From: Sphingopyxis microcysteis
GTDB lineage: Bacteria > Pseudomonadota > Alphaproteobacteria > Sphingomonadales > Sphingomonadaceae
Direction of reading: 5' to 3'
NCBI RefSeq assembly: GCF_012274265.1
Contig: NZ_JAANYY010000005.1
Coordinates: forward strand, 62,001 to 126,000
Length of the DNA: 64,000 bases
The translations under genes were made by a program, and so were the position numbers. Of the stretch, positions 46,075 through 55,800 are shown one piece after another (positions within the stretch are counted from its first letter, which is position 1; each line of letters opens with the position of its first letter). Under the pieces are notes generated by a model. It saw nothing but the letters and a program-made list of their open reading frames with translations, was not told the origin of the DNA and searched no databases.

Positions 46075-46152
46075 CGTCATCCCGGCGGAGGCCGGGATCT
46101 CGACCTCACTACCTTACGCACCGGTGAGATCCCGGCCTTCGCCGGGATGACG
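46075..46152. repeat. 78-bp palindromic element, copy 3
   Basis: Arms 46075-46101 and 46126-46152 match copy 1 with one difference in the left arm (GCGGAGG for GCGAAGG), and the loop is again 24 bases. It lies between the convergent esterase genes. Confidence 0.9.
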
Positions 46153-46173
46153 ATGTTAAGGTACAAATGCCCG

Positions 46174-47700
46174 TCAACTGCCCGGCTGGATATAGGGCAC
46201 GCGCGCGAACAGCTCGCGCTCCCACTTGCGCGGGTCATTTTCGACCCGGCTTTCCGTGTCGAAGATCATCGTCTGCCGCTTGGCCAGATCATAAGTCGGC
46301 CAGCCCGGATTGCCCGTGCGCGCAAAGCGGACGAAGGCGTCCATCACCCGGTCGCTCATCGCCTGCTGCGCGGGGGTGGGATCGGGGACCGTGCCAAAGC
46401 TGAGCGCAATATCGTCGGCGTGCTTCGCCGCCTCGAAATCGAGCTGATAGACGAACCCCGGATGACCCACCCGCGCGCGCACTTCGGCCTCCTCGACCTG
46501 CCCGCGCCAGCTGCGCGCCGCGGTGACGATGCGGTGGAACAGTTCGAGCGGATCTGCCGCAGGATAGCGTCCCCGAAACTGCGCGACGACCCACGATGGT
46601 TCGATGTCGATCCGCATTTCGGGCGCGATGCGCGCCGCGAGATTATCGAAACCCAGCCCGGCAAGCTGTTTGCCGTCCGGCGAATAGAAGGCCCGCGTTT
46701 CCATCACCGTATTGCCGAGCATCATCGGAATAGCGCGCGACTGCGGCGCGGCGTCGGGCCAGAAGGGGTGGCGCATCAGATGCGTCATGTCGAGCACCGG
46801 CCCCATATAGACCCCGCCGCCGAGCACGGGATCGGTCGCCGACAGCGCCGCGATCAATTGCTCGACCGGCACCGTCGCCGGATCGACATCCTTACCGAGC
46901 TTGTCGAGAAACACCTGCGCGCGCTTCGTCGCGTTGAGCGGACCCGACGCGGTGACTTGCTGCCCGCTCATCGTGATCGCCTTTTGGAACAACCCCTTCG
47001 CCGCGGGCATCGCCATCAGCGTGGCGATCTTCGCCCCGCCGCCCGACTGGCCAAAGACGGTGACATTGGCCGGATCGCCGCCAAAGGCCGCGATATTGCG
47101 CTGGACCCATTGCAGCGCAACGATCAGGTCGAGTTGCCCCGCGTTGCCGCTGTCAGGAAAGCGCGCATCGAGCCCGGCGAGATAGAGATAGCCGAGCGCG
47201 TTCAACCGGTGGTTGACGGTGACGACCACGACATCGCCGCGCGCGGCGAGGCGTGCCCCATCGTTGACCGGATCGGTGACGCTGCCGGTCGAATAGGCGC
47301 CGCCGTGGAAATAGACCATCACCGGGCGCTTCGCTGGCCGTTCGATGTCGGGCGTCCAGACGTTGAGGAACAGGCAATCCTCGTCCTGCGGCTGGTAACG
47401 GCTGCCCGTCTGGGGGCAGGCGGGACCAAAGACGTCGCCGCGCAATTGCTCGGCGCTGGTCACCGCGACCGGCGCACGAAAACGCGCGGCACGGCCATAG
47501 CGGATACCCGTGAAGCTCCAGGACTGGCCGTCACCAAAGCTGCGACGCTTATCTGAACGATAAGAACCGTCGGGCGCGCTGACCGCCCCGATATGGTGGA
47601 TTGGGGTCACAATCTCGGCACGCACAAGCGCCGAAAGAAAGAGCGTGCTGCCAGCCGTAGCCAGTAGCGCGCGGCGGCCGATCGGGTCAGCGCCGGACAT
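46174..47700 (-). CDS. Type B carboxylesterase
   Basis: The 508-residue enzyme has a Tat-type signal (GRRALLATAGSTLFLSALVRA) and the type B carboxylesterase fold: EDCLFLNVWTPD, VMVYFHGGAYSTGS with the oxyanion, and the nucleophile FGQSGGGAK near residue 195. The histidine lies later in a helical region and is less certain. It probably removes ester groups such as acetyl, methyl or feruloyl from pectin fragments in the periplasm, inferred from the operon. ATG 47700 overlaps the kinase end by 14 bases; a start at 47724 is possible but weaker. Confidence 0.8.
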   Translation of the reverse strand: MSGADPIGRRALLATAGSTLFLSALVRAEIVTPIHHIGAVSAPDGSYRSDKRRSFGDGQSWSFTGIRYGRAARFRAPVAVTSAEQLRGDVFGPACPQTGSRYQPQDEDCLFLNVWTPDIERPAKRPVMVYFHGGAYSTGSVTDPVNDGARLAARGDVVVVTVNHRLNALGYLYLAGLDARFPDSGNAGQLDLIVALQWVQRNIAAFGGDPANVTVFGQSGGGAKIATLMAMPAAKGLFQKAITMSGQQVTASGPLNATKRAQVFLDKLGKDVDPATVPVEQLIAALSATDPVLGGGVYMGPVLDMTHLMRHPFWPDAAPQSRAIPMMLGNTVMETRAFYSPDGKQLAGLGFDNLAARIAPEMRIDIEPSWVVAQFRGRYPAADPLELFHRIVTAARSWRGQVEEAEVRARVGHPGFVYQLDFEAAKHADDIALSFGTVPDPTPAQQAMSDRVMDAFVRFARTGNPGWPTYDLAKRQTMIFDTESRVENDPRKWERELFARVPYIQPGS

Positions 47701-48700
47701 CGAGCCCGCCGCCGTGGAACGCATCGATGTCGGCCTGCCCGAAACGGCTCGCGTCGCCCGGCAGCGAATGTTTGAGCGCGGTCAGCGCGAGCCCGCTTTC
47801 CGCCATCGCCCGCGCATCGCCGCCCGCGCGGTGCGCGTGGAGCACCCCGGCGGCGAAGGCGTCGCCCGCGCCGATTCGGTCGACGATGCCCGTGACGTCG
47901 ATCTCGCCGGTCTGGTGGCCGCCGCTGCGCACATCGACGCGCGCCGCGATGCGGTGGTGGTCGGCGGTGACGGTGTGCCGCGCGGTCGAGGCAATCAGCC
48001 GGAGGTCCGGAAAGGCAGCGAACCCCGCCTCGGCTGCCTCGCGACGCCGGTCCTCCCCGTCGCCGCTGAATTCCTGCCCCAGTACCAGCGACAGGTCGCG
48101 GTGATTGCCGAAAAGGATGTCGGCGAGGCCGATCAGTTCGGACAGGACGGCACGCGGATCGCTGTCCCACGCCTCCCACAGCATCGCGCGGTAATTGCCG
48201 TCGAAGCTTATCGGCACGCCGAGCCGCTTCGCCGCGCGCGCCGCCGCGAGTGCAGCCTCTGCCGAGCGCGGCCCGAGCGCAGGAGTAATGCCCGACAGGT
48301 GGAGCAGGCCTGCACCGGCGAGCAGGGCGTCCCAGTCATAATCTTCGGCGCCGGTCGCCGCGAAACTGGACCCCGCGCGATCATAGACGATTTCGGACGA
48401 CCGCAGCCCCGCACCGACGCTCAGGAAATAGAGGCCCATCCGGCCGGGACCCGTGGTGACGGCGGTGCAATCGACGCCGCCGCCGCGCACCGCCGCCACT
48501 GCTCCGCGACCCAGAGCATTCGAAGGAACCCTGCTGACCATCGCGCAGTCATGGCCAAGGCGGGCAAGCCCGATCGCGACATTCGCCTCGGCGCCACCGA
48601 CATGGAGCGCCAGCGACGGCGACTGCATGAGCAGTTCGTTGCCCGGCGCGGTCAGGCGGATCAGCAATTCGCCGAAAAAGACTAGCTTGCCTTGCCCCAT
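47687..48700 (-). CDS. kdgK: 2-keto-3-deoxygluconate kinase (PfkB family)
   Basis: The 337-residue PfkB kinase phosphorylates KDG to KDPG, the common end of both uronate branches. The N-terminal FFGELLIRLTAPGNELLMQ and HVGGAEANVAIGLARLG signatures and the C-terminal VDRIGAGDAFAAGVLHA with the catalytic aspartate are seen. KdgK identity over fructokinase rests on the KduD and uronate neighbours. It is the third gene of an operon with the DhuI-like isomerase and KduD; a palindrome separates it from kduD. Confidence 0.88.
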   Translation of the reverse strand: MGQGKLVFFGELLIRLTAPGNELLMQSPSLALHVGGAEANVAIGLARLGHDCAMVSRVPSNALGRGAVAAVRGGGVDCTAVTTGPGRMGLYFLSVGAGLRSSEIVYDRAGSSFAATGAEDYDWDALLAGAGLLHLSGITPALGPRSAEAALAAARAAKRLGVPISFDGNYRAMLWEAWDSDPRAVLSELIGLADILFGNHRDLSLVLGQEFSGDGEDRRREAAEAGFAAFPDLRLIASTARHTVTADHHRIAARVDVRSGGHQTGEIDVTGIVDRIGAGDAFAAGVLHAHRAGGDARAMAESGLALTALKHSLPGDASRFGQADIDAFHGGGLDVRR

Positions 48701-48738
48701 CCCAACTCCGTTCGCCGGATAACCGGCTTATATCTTGA

Positions 48739-48807
48739 CCGTAGCCCTGAGCCTGTCGAAGGGCGCCTAACGCGGATAAACGCCCTTCGACTTGCTCAGG
48801 GCTACGG
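48739..48807. repeat. GTAGCCCTGAGCC-type palindrome, copy 3
   Basis: Arms of about 27 bases (48739-48766 and 48781-48807) with two or three mismatches around a 14-base loop. Copies at 16017 and 38315. Here it interrupts a single operon between kduD and kdgK. Confidence 0.85.
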
Positions 48808-48821
48808 TGATGTTTTCGAGC

Positions 48822-49577
48822 CTAGCGCGCGAGCCAGCCGCCGTCGACGGCGAGGATATGCCCCTGCACATAGTCCGACGCCGACGAGGCAAGGAACACC
48901 GCGGCACCGCCGATGTCGGCGGGGTCGCCCCAGCGGCCCGCGGGGATACGCTCCATGATCTGGCGGTTGCGCGTCGCGTCGCCCTGCAACGCGGCGGTGT
49001 TGTTCGTCGCGATATAGCCGGGTGCGATCGCGTTGACCTGCACGCCCTTCGTCGCCCATTCGTTCGCGAGCAGCTTGGTGAGCCCGCCGACCCCTGATTT
49101 CGACGCGGTATAGCTCGGCACGCGGATGCCGCCCTGAAAGGTCAGCATCGATGCGATGTTGATGATCTTGCCCGATCCCCGCGCGATCATGTGGCGCCCG
49201 ACGCTCTGGCAGAGGAAGAACAGGGTCTTCAAATTGGTGTCCATCACCGCGTCCCAGTCGGCCTCGGTGAAGTCGACCGCATCGGCGCGGCGGATGATCC
49301 CGGCATTGTTGACGAGGATGTCGATGCGCCCGAATTCGGCGAGCACCGCATCGACCAGCGGTTGCACCGCACCGACGCTCGACAGGTCGGCGGCGAAATT
49401 TTCGCCCTTGCGGCCAAGCGCGCGCACCTTGCCGACGGTTTCATCGGCGGCCGAGCGCCCCGCAGCGGCGACGTCCGCCCCCGCTTCGGCGAGCGCGAGC
49501 GCAATCCCCTGCCCGATGCCCGTGTTGGCGCCGGTGACGAGCGCCACCTTGCCCGAAAGGTCAAACAGCTTGCTCAT
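48822..49577 (-). CDS. kduD: 2-dehydro-3-deoxy-D-gluconate 5-dehydrogenase
   Basis: The 251-residue SDR reduces 2,5-diketo-3-deoxygluconate to KDG. It is very KduD-like: MSKLFDLSGKVALVTGANTGIGQG, NNAGIIRRADAVDF, INIASMLTFQGGIRVPSYTASKSG with the catalytic tyrosine, GYIATNNTAALQ, and a final ILAVDGGWLAR. The N-terminal loop has an arginine after the second strand (AAAGRS), fitting its NADP/NAD use. It starts one base after the isomerase stop. Confidence 0.93.
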   Translation of the reverse strand: MSKLFDLSGKVALVTGANTGIGQGIALALAEAGADVAAAGRSAADETVGKVRALGRKGENFAADLSSVGAVQPLVDAVLAEFGRIDILVNNAGIIRRADAVDFTEADWDAVMDTNLKTLFFLCQSVGRHMIARGSGKIINIASMLTFQGGIRVPSYTASKSGVGGLTKLLANEWATKGVQVNAIAPGYIATNNTAALQGDATRNRQIMERIPAGRWGDPADIGGAAVFLASSASDYVQGHILAVDGGWLAR

Positions 49578-49578
49578 C

Positions 49579-50232
49579 TCAGGCGAGCGCCGGCTCCGCC
49601 GACAGGCTCTTGAGGTAAGCGCTGATCGCCTCGTCCTGCGAATTGGCGTAGAAATATTCGGCGAACTTCTCGCCCGCGATCGCGGCGCGCAGCAGATCTT
49701 GATCGACCGACTTCAGCACGGTCAGCATGTCGTGGCACGACGCCGCCTTCAGATCCTTCAGGATACCGCGGTTCTTCCGCATGATTTCGGCGCGTTCCTT
49801 GGGATAGCCCAGCCCGCGTTCGCCATCGAACAGCTTGGCATAGACATCCTGCAGATTGAGCTCGGCGGCCCAGCCGAAACCCTTCGCATAGGGCATCGAA
49901 ATCGCGTTGCCGTCGTTGATCTGACCGAACAGGAAAGCATCGGTCGGATCGACCACCAGCCCGCAGAAGACGCCGGGCATCGCGTTGCACGCGAGCATCG
50001 ACCCCATGCCGGTGCCGCAACCGGTAACGACGAAATCCGCGGCCTTCGAGTTGAGCAGGATGCCCGCGAGCAGGCCGTTCATGATATAGGTCAGCGACGC
50101 TTTGTCGTCGGCCGAATACATGCCGTAATTGAACACCTGATGTCCCAGCGGCTCGGCGACATTGGTCAGCGCTTCGTGGATGATGGCGTTTTTGGCCGCC
50201 TGGCTGTTCTCGGTGATCAGCGCGATCTTCAT
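49579..50232 (-). CDS. RpiB/LacAB-family isomerase, likely DhuI-type unsaturated-uronate isomerase
   Basis: The 217-residue protein has the RpiB/LacA/LacB fold: MKIALITENSQAAKN, NYGMYSADDKASLTYI, and FVVTGCGTGMGSMLACN, in which a cysteine holds the usual place. Classical RpiB uses ribose phosphate, but DhuI enzymes of this family isomerise 4-deoxy-5-hexosulose uronate. Being about 70 residues longer than RpiB and directly before kduD, with no KduI gene seen, it fits the DhuI role. AAGGA eight bases before ATG 50232 defines the start; the far longer reading to 50943 crosses the control region. Confidence 0.75.
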   Translation of the reverse strand: MKIALITENSQAAKNAIIHEALTNVAEPLGHQVFNYGMYSADDKASLTYIMNGLLAGILLNSKAADFVVTGCGTGMGSMLACNAMPGVFCGLVVDPTDAFLFGQINDGNAISMPYAKGFGWAAELNLQDVYAKLFDGERGLGYPKERAEIMRKNRGILKDLKAASCHDMLTVLKSVDQDLLRAAIAGEKFAEYFYANSQDEAISAYLKSLSAEPALA

Positions 50233-50260
50233 GAACCTGTTCCTTTGCTGGGTTTGCGCC

Positions 50261-50289
50261 AGACTAGCCATTTTGGTAACCGGTGTCAA
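50261..50289 (-). promoter_or_regulatory. Candidate promoter of the isomerase-kduD-kdgK operon
   Basis: On the minus strand TTGACA (50289-50284) is followed after 17 bases by TAGTCT (50266-50261). The ACACCGGT operator at 50275-50288 overlaps the -35 element and the spacer, so a bound repressor would block polymerase. Confidence 0.55.
50275..50288. promoter_or_regulatory. ACACCGGT operator, isomerase side
   Basis: GGTAACCGGTGTCA, the same 14-mer as at 43252, lies 43 bases before the isomerase start and overlaps its putative -35 region. Confidence 0.7.
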
Positions 50290-50321
50290 TATCACTGCCT
50301 TGACGATTTGAGGCTTGCGCT

Positions 50322-50335
50322 GGACACCGGTATCA
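50322..50335. promoter_or_regulatory. ACACCGGT operator, LacI side
   Basis: GGACACCGGTATCA lies 47 bases (centre to centre) from the site at 50275 and 108 bases before the LacI gene start; autoregulation is likely. Confidence 0.65.
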
Positions 50336-50442
50336 GTTTTCGGCAGATGGCGCTTGTAGCGGTTGATTTCGCCCGGCCCGGCGCCCATCACAGCGGGCGA
50401 ACGGCGGGACAGCATCGATAGCCCGCAGAGGAAAAGGCGCAT

Positions 50443-51492
50443 ATGGCGGCACAGACCAAGGGGCCGGGGGGCAAGCAGCCGACGATCAACGATGTCGCGG
50501 CGCTCGCCGGGGTATCGAAAAAGACCGTCAGCCGGGTGATCAACCGGTCGGAATTTCTGACCGAAAAGACGCGCAAGGCGGTCGAACAGGCGATCGAGAC
50601 GCTGGGCTTTGTCCCCAATCCGCAGGCGCGCGCGCTGGCGTTCCGGCGCAATTTCCTGATCGCGCTGCTCCACGACAATCCCAATGCCCAGACGGTGCTG
50701 AATTTCCAGCAGGGCGTGCTCGACGCGATCAAGGACAGCGACCTCGCGCTGCTCGTTCGCCCGGTCGATCGCGGATCGGATCAGCTGCTCGACGACGTCC
50801 GCACCTTTCTGGAAAAGCAGCGCCCGATCGGTGCGCTGCTGTTGCCGCCGATTTCCGAAAACGACGCGCTGGCCGCGCTCTGCGAAGATCTGGGCGTGCG
50901 CTATGTGCGCGTCGGGTCGGCGCCGCTCGACGATGCCAAACATTGCGTGTCATCGAATGACCGCGAGGTGGTTGCCGAAGCGGTCCGCGCGCTGATCGCG
51001 CTCGGCCATCGCCGCATCGGTTTTGTGCGCGGCCCGGTTGGCTTCCGCTCGGCCGCCGAGCGCGAAAAGGGATTTATGGAAGCGCTCGCCGAAGCGGGGC
51101 TCGACCTGCCGGGTGCCTATAACGCGCCGGGCAATTACCGTTATGCCGCCGGGATCGAGGCCGGCGAGGCGTTGCTGTCGCTATCCGAGCCGCCGACCGC
51201 GATCTTCTGTTCGAACGACGAAATGGCCGCCGGGGTGATGAGCGTCGCGCATGCCAAGCGCATCGACGTCCCGGGCGCACTGTCGATCATCGGCTTCGAC
51301 GACAGCCCGACCGCGACGCATATCTGGCCCGCGCTCAGCACCGTGCGCTGGCCGATCCGCGAAATGGGGGTACGCGCCGCCAGGACGCTTGTGCCCGATT
51401 TTCTGCCGTCCGCCAGCAAGATCGACGAGCAGGAAACCGCGGTGCTGGCGTCGACTTTTGTCCAGCGCCAGTCGGTCGCGCCACCCAAATAG
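50443..51492 (+). CDS. LacI family transcriptional regulator of pectin/uronate genes
   Basis: The 349-residue repressor has the LacI HTH (TINDVAALAGVSKKTVSRVIN, residues about 14-34), hinge helix FVPNPQARALAFRR, and a periplasmic-binding-like core ending in SIIGFDDSPTATHIWPAL. It diverges from the isomerase-kduD-kdgK operon. Palindromic CCGG-centred operators, normal for LacI proteins, occur at its own control region and at the two other divergent regions of the locus. It is therefore the best candidate for the common repressor, induced by a uronate intermediate such as KDG or KDPG. Confidence 0.88.
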   Translation: MAAQTKGPGGKQPTINDVAALAGVSKKTVSRVINRSEFLTEKTRKAVEQAIETLGFVPNPQARALAFRRNFLIALLHDNPNAQTVLNFQQGVLDAIKDSDLALLVRPVDRGSDQLLDDVRTFLEKQRPIGALLLPPISENDALAALCEDLGVRYVRVGSAPLDDAKHCVSSNDREVVAEAVRALIALGHRRIGFVRGPVGFRSAAEREKGFMEALAEAGLDLPGAYNAPGNYRYAAGIEAGEALLSLSEPPTAIFCSNDEMAAGVMSVAHAKRIDVPGALSIIGFDDSPTATHIWPALSTVRWPIREMGVRAARTLVPDFLPSASKIDEQETAVLASTFVQRQSVAPPK

Positions 51493-51638
51493 CGGGCGAT
51501 GCGCCAAAGCCGTCGGCGGAAGAAAATTGTCTTAAATTGTCGCAATCACCCGCATTGCCCTTGCATGCGTCAATTCAATGGGTTGAATAGGCGCCAACCC
51601 CTCCCCGCCGCGCGGCGTGCTGACATGAGAATATCCAT

Positions 51639-52823
51639 ATGCTGGACAAAAGGTCGCTGCTGCTGGCCGGAACATTATGCGCCGCGACCCTGTCGCTCGG
51701 CGCCTGTTCGAGCGAGAAAGAGGCCGGCAAGAACGGTCGCGGGGCGCCGGAAGTCGGTTTTGTCGTCGCCAGGGTCGAGGCGGTCCCGGTAACGACATCG
51801 CTCGGCGGGCGCACGGTGGCCTTCGAGACCAGCGAAGTCCGGCCGCAGGTGGGCGGCCTGATCCGCCGCCGCCTGTTTACCGAGGGCGGTTTCGTGCGCG
51901 CCGGGCAGCCGCTCTACCAGATCGACGCCAGCCTCTATCAGGCCGCGGTCGATCAGGCCGCCGCCAACCTGGCCAGCGCCCGCGCCAGCGCGCAGGCCGC
52001 CGACGAGCGCGTCCGCCGCTTCGCTCCGCTCGCCAAGATGCAGGCAATCGCCGAACAGGATTATACCGACGCCCTGGCCGAAGCACGCGTTGCGCGCGCC
52101 GCGGTGGCGCAAAATGGCGCGGCGCTCGAAACCGCGCGCATCACGCTGCGCTATGCGACGATCACCGCGCCGATCAGCGGTCGCATCGGCCGCAGCCTCG
52201 CCACCCCGGGCGCGCTGGTGAGCGCGAGCCAACCGACGCCGCTGACGACGATCCAGCGCATCGACCCCATTTATGTCGACATGCAGCAGTCGAGCGCCGA
52301 ACTCACGGCGCTGCGCCGCGCGATCGCGGCGGGGGGTGCCGCACCCGGCAGCACCGCGGTGCGGCTGCAGCTGGAAGATGGCAGCGCCTATGGGCTGACC
52401 GGGACCGTCGAATTTTCCGAAATGACAGTGAACGAGGCCACGGGCACCGTGACCTTGCGTGCCCGCTTTCCCAATCCACAGGGGCTTTTGTTGCCCGGCA
52501 TGTTCGTCACGGCGACGTTCGAGCAGGCGGTCGATCCCACCGCCATCCTGGTTCCGCAGCAAGCTGTACAGCGCGACTTCGACGGATCGGCATTTGTGTA
52601 TCTGGCGGGACCAAACAACAAGGCGGTGCGGCGCAAGATCGAAACGTCGCGCACGGCCGGCAGCAACTGGATCGTGACCAGCGGGCTGAAGGCCGGCGAC
52701 CGCGTCATCACGCAGGGGGTCGGCAATCTTCGCGACGGCGCCGACATTCGCGCCGTTCCCGCTAGCACGCCGCAACAGGTGGGGGCGCCCGCGGCGGCCA
52801 AGACAGCAGAAAAGAGTAAATAG
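51639..52823 (+). CDS. RND efflux periplasmic adaptor (membrane fusion lipoprotein)
   Basis: The 394-residue AcrA/MexA-like adaptor has a lipoprotein signal (LCAATLSLGACSS), the barrel and lipoyl halves (VRPQVGGLIRRRLFTEGGFVRAGQPLYQID), a coiled-coil hairpin (DQAAANLASARASAQAADERV...), the second lipoyl half (ITAPISGRIGR) and the membrane-proximal domain (VLVPQQAVQRDFDGSAF). It joins the inner-membrane pump to the outer-membrane channel, both encoded next. Codons before the ATG show no strong ribosome site. Confidence 0.9.
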   Translation: MLDKRSLLLAGTLCAATLSLGACSSEKEAGKNGRGAPEVGFVVARVEAVPVTTSLGGRTVAFETSEVRPQVGGLIRRRLFTEGGFVRAGQPLYQIDASLYQAAVDQAAANLASARASAQAADERVRRFAPLAKMQAIAEQDYTDALAEARVARAAVAQNGAALETARITLRYATITAPISGRIGRSLATPGALVSASQPTPLTTIQRIDPIYVDMQQSSAELTALRRAIAAGGAAPGSTAVRLQLEDGSAYGLTGTVEFSEMTVNEATGTVTLRARFPNPQGLLLPGMFVTATFEQAVDPTAILVPQQAVQRDFDGSAFVYLAGPNNKAVRRKIETSRTAGSNWIVTSGLKAGDRVITQGVGNLRDGADIRAVPASTPQQVGAPAAAKTAEKSK

Positions 52824-52829
52824 CCCCCC

Positions 52830-55800
52830 ATGTCCCGTATCTTCATCGACCGGCCGATCTTTGCCTGGGTGCTCGCGATCGTCGTCATGCTTGCAGGGTT
52901 CGGGGCGCTGCGCGCGCTGCCGATCGAACAATATCCCGACATCGCGCCGGTGCAGGTGAACATCCGGGCGAGCTATCCAGGCGCATCGGCGGAGACGGTC
53001 GAAAACAGCGTAACGCAGATATTGGAACAGCAGCTGACCGGCATCGACGGGCTGCTCTATTTCAGCTCGCAATCCAGTTCGCGCGGGCAGGCCAGCATTA
53101 CCGCGATTTTCGACAAGGGCACCGATCCCGACATCGCGCAGGTGCAGGTGCAGAACAAGATCGAGTCTGCTGTGTCGCGCCTGCCTCAACAGGTCCAGCA
53201 GCAGGGGGTGCGGGTCAGCAAGTCCAATTCGGACACGCTGCTGATTGTCAGCGTCTATGACAAGACGCGCACGCGCAACAATTATGACGTCTCCGATTAT
53301 CTGACGACCAATATCCAAGACCCGTTGTCGCGGGTCGAGGGGGTTGGCGACGTCAATATCTTCGGTTCGCCGCACGCGATGCGGATCTGGCTGAACCCGC
53401 AGCGGCTCGCGGCCGTATCGCTGATGCCGAGCGACGTGGTTTCGGCGATCAGCGCCCAGAACAGCGAAGTCGCCGCGGGCGAGGTCGGCGGCCTGCCGTC
53501 GCCGCGGGGCCAGTTGCTGACGGCCACGGTCACCGCCCAGTCGCGCCTGCAAACCCCCGAACAGTTTCAGAATATCGTGCTCAAGACCTTGCCCGACGGT
53601 TCGGCGGTGCGGATTCGCGACGTCGCACGGGTCGAAATCGGGGCCGAAAATTACGGCTCGGTCGGTCGTCTCAATCGCCAGCCGAGTTCGGGCATGGCGA
53701 TCTCGCTGTCGCCCGGCGCCGACGCGCTGGCGACGGTCGAGCGCGTGAAGGCACGCATGACCGAACTGGCGCAGAACATGCCCGACGGGCTCGACTATGC
53801 CTATATCAACGACACGACGACCTTTATCCGCCTGTCGGTCAGCGAAGTTCAAAAGGCGCTGTTCGAGGCGATCCTCCTCGTCATCATCGTGATGTTCGTG
53901 TTTCTGCAAAGCTGGCGCGCGACGCTGATCCCCGCGATCGCTGTGCCCGTCGTGCTGCTCGGTACCTTTGGCGTCTTCTACCTTGCCGGGTTCAGCATCA
54001 ACACGCTGACGCTGTTCGGGCTCGTGCTCGCCATCGGCCTGCTCGTCGACGACGCAATCGTGGTCGTCGAGAATGTCGAGCGGTTGATGGAAGAAAATCC
54101 CGGCATGTCGGCGCGTGAGGCGACGATTCAGTCGATGAAGGAATTGCAGGTCGCGCTGATCGCGATCGGGCTGGTGCTGTCGGCGGTGTTCCTGCCGATG
54201 GCCTTTTTCGGTGGATCGACCGGCGTCATCTATCGCCAGTTTTCGGTGACGGTGGTGTCGGCGATGATGCTATCGGTGTTCGTCGCGCTGGTGCTCAGCC
54301 CGGCGCTGACCTCGACCCTCCTCAAACCCCGCGCACACGGCGAAACGCCGCCGGGCCGCTGGCCGCGCATCGATGCGGCGCTGACCCGCGCGAAAACATG
54401 GTTCAACGCCCGGTTCGAGCGCACCACCGAAAACTATGTCGGCAGCGTCGAAAAGGTCGTCGATCGCAAATGGCGCTTTCTGGGCCTGTACATGATCATT
54501 GTCGTGCTGCTCGCCTTTCTGTTCCTGCGCCTGCCTGGTGGTTTCCTGCCCGGCGAAGACCAGGGCCGCGTCCAGATCCAGTTTCGCCTGCCCGCAGGTG
54601 CGACGCAGGAACGCACGCTTGAGGTCCGCGACGCGATCGAGGACCATATGCTGAGCGCCGAAAAGGCGAATATCGAATCGCTTTTCCTGAACGCCGGCGG
54701 TGGCGGTGGCGGCGCGTCGGGGCAGAACACCGGCCAGGGCTTCGTCAATCTGGCACATTGGGACGACCGCCCGGGCAAGGAAAACAGCGCCGACGCGATT
54801 GCCGAGCGCACGCGCCGGGCCTTTTCGGGGCTGCGCGATGCACAGGTTTTTGCGCTGGTGCCGGGCGCGGTCCGCGGCCTTGGCGATACGTCAGGTTTCA
54901 CGATGCAGTTTCAGAACCGCAGCGGACTGACGCGCGAAGAATTTGCCGCGGCACGCGACCGGCTGCTCGCCGCGGCGAACGCCAATCCCAAATTGTCGTC
55001 GGTCCGGCTCAGCGACCTACCCGATCTGGCCACGCTGAAGATCGATATCGATACCCAGCGCCTGACCACCTATGGCCTGAGCAACGCCGATGTGAACAGC
55101 ACGCTGGCCACCGCTTGGGGCGGCCGTTACGTTAATGATTTCATCGACGAAGGCCGGGTGAAGCGCGTCTATGTCCAGGGTGACGCACCCTATCGGGCCA
55201 AGCCCGAAGACCTCAGCCAATGGTATGTGCGCTCTGCCGATGGCGGCATGTCGCCCTTTTCGGCGTTCGCCCAGATCGGCTGGTCGACGACCCCCAGCAC
55301 CACCTCGCGTTTTCAAGGTATTCCCGCGTTCGAAATTTCGGGTCAGCCCGCCGAGGGAACGAGTTCGGGCGAAGCGATGGACGAAATCGCGGCGCTGGCC
55401 GGCGAAATTCCCGGCACCAGCGTCGCCTGGTCCGGCGCCTCGTATCAGGAACGGATGTCGTCGGGACAGGCGCCCTTGCTCTATGCACTGTCGTTGCTGG
55501 TCGTGTTTCTGTGCCTGGCGGCACTGTACGAAAGCTGGTCGATCCCGGTCGCCGTCCTGCTTGTCATCCCGCTCGGGCTGGTCGGCGCAGTGTTCGCGGT
55601 CACGCTACGCGGGCTCGAAAACGACGTCTATCTGCAGATCGGGCTGCTCACGACGATGGGTCTGGCCGCCAAAAATGCGATCCTGATGATCGAATTTGCC
55701 GAGCAGGAAGAGAAAAAAGGCAAGCGGGTGATCGATGCAGCGATCATCGCGGCGCGCATCCGCCTGCGCCCGATCCTGATGACGAGCTTTGCCTTCATCT

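Noticed and set aside
49579..50943. 454-codon reading of the isomerase gene
   Set aside because: The extra N-terminus crosses the divergent control region and antisense LacI gene; ATG 50232 has a good ribosome site.
51675..53909. 744-codon minus-strand frame across the efflux adaptor and pump genes
   Set aside because: Spans two real genes in antisense, without motifs or a ribosome site.
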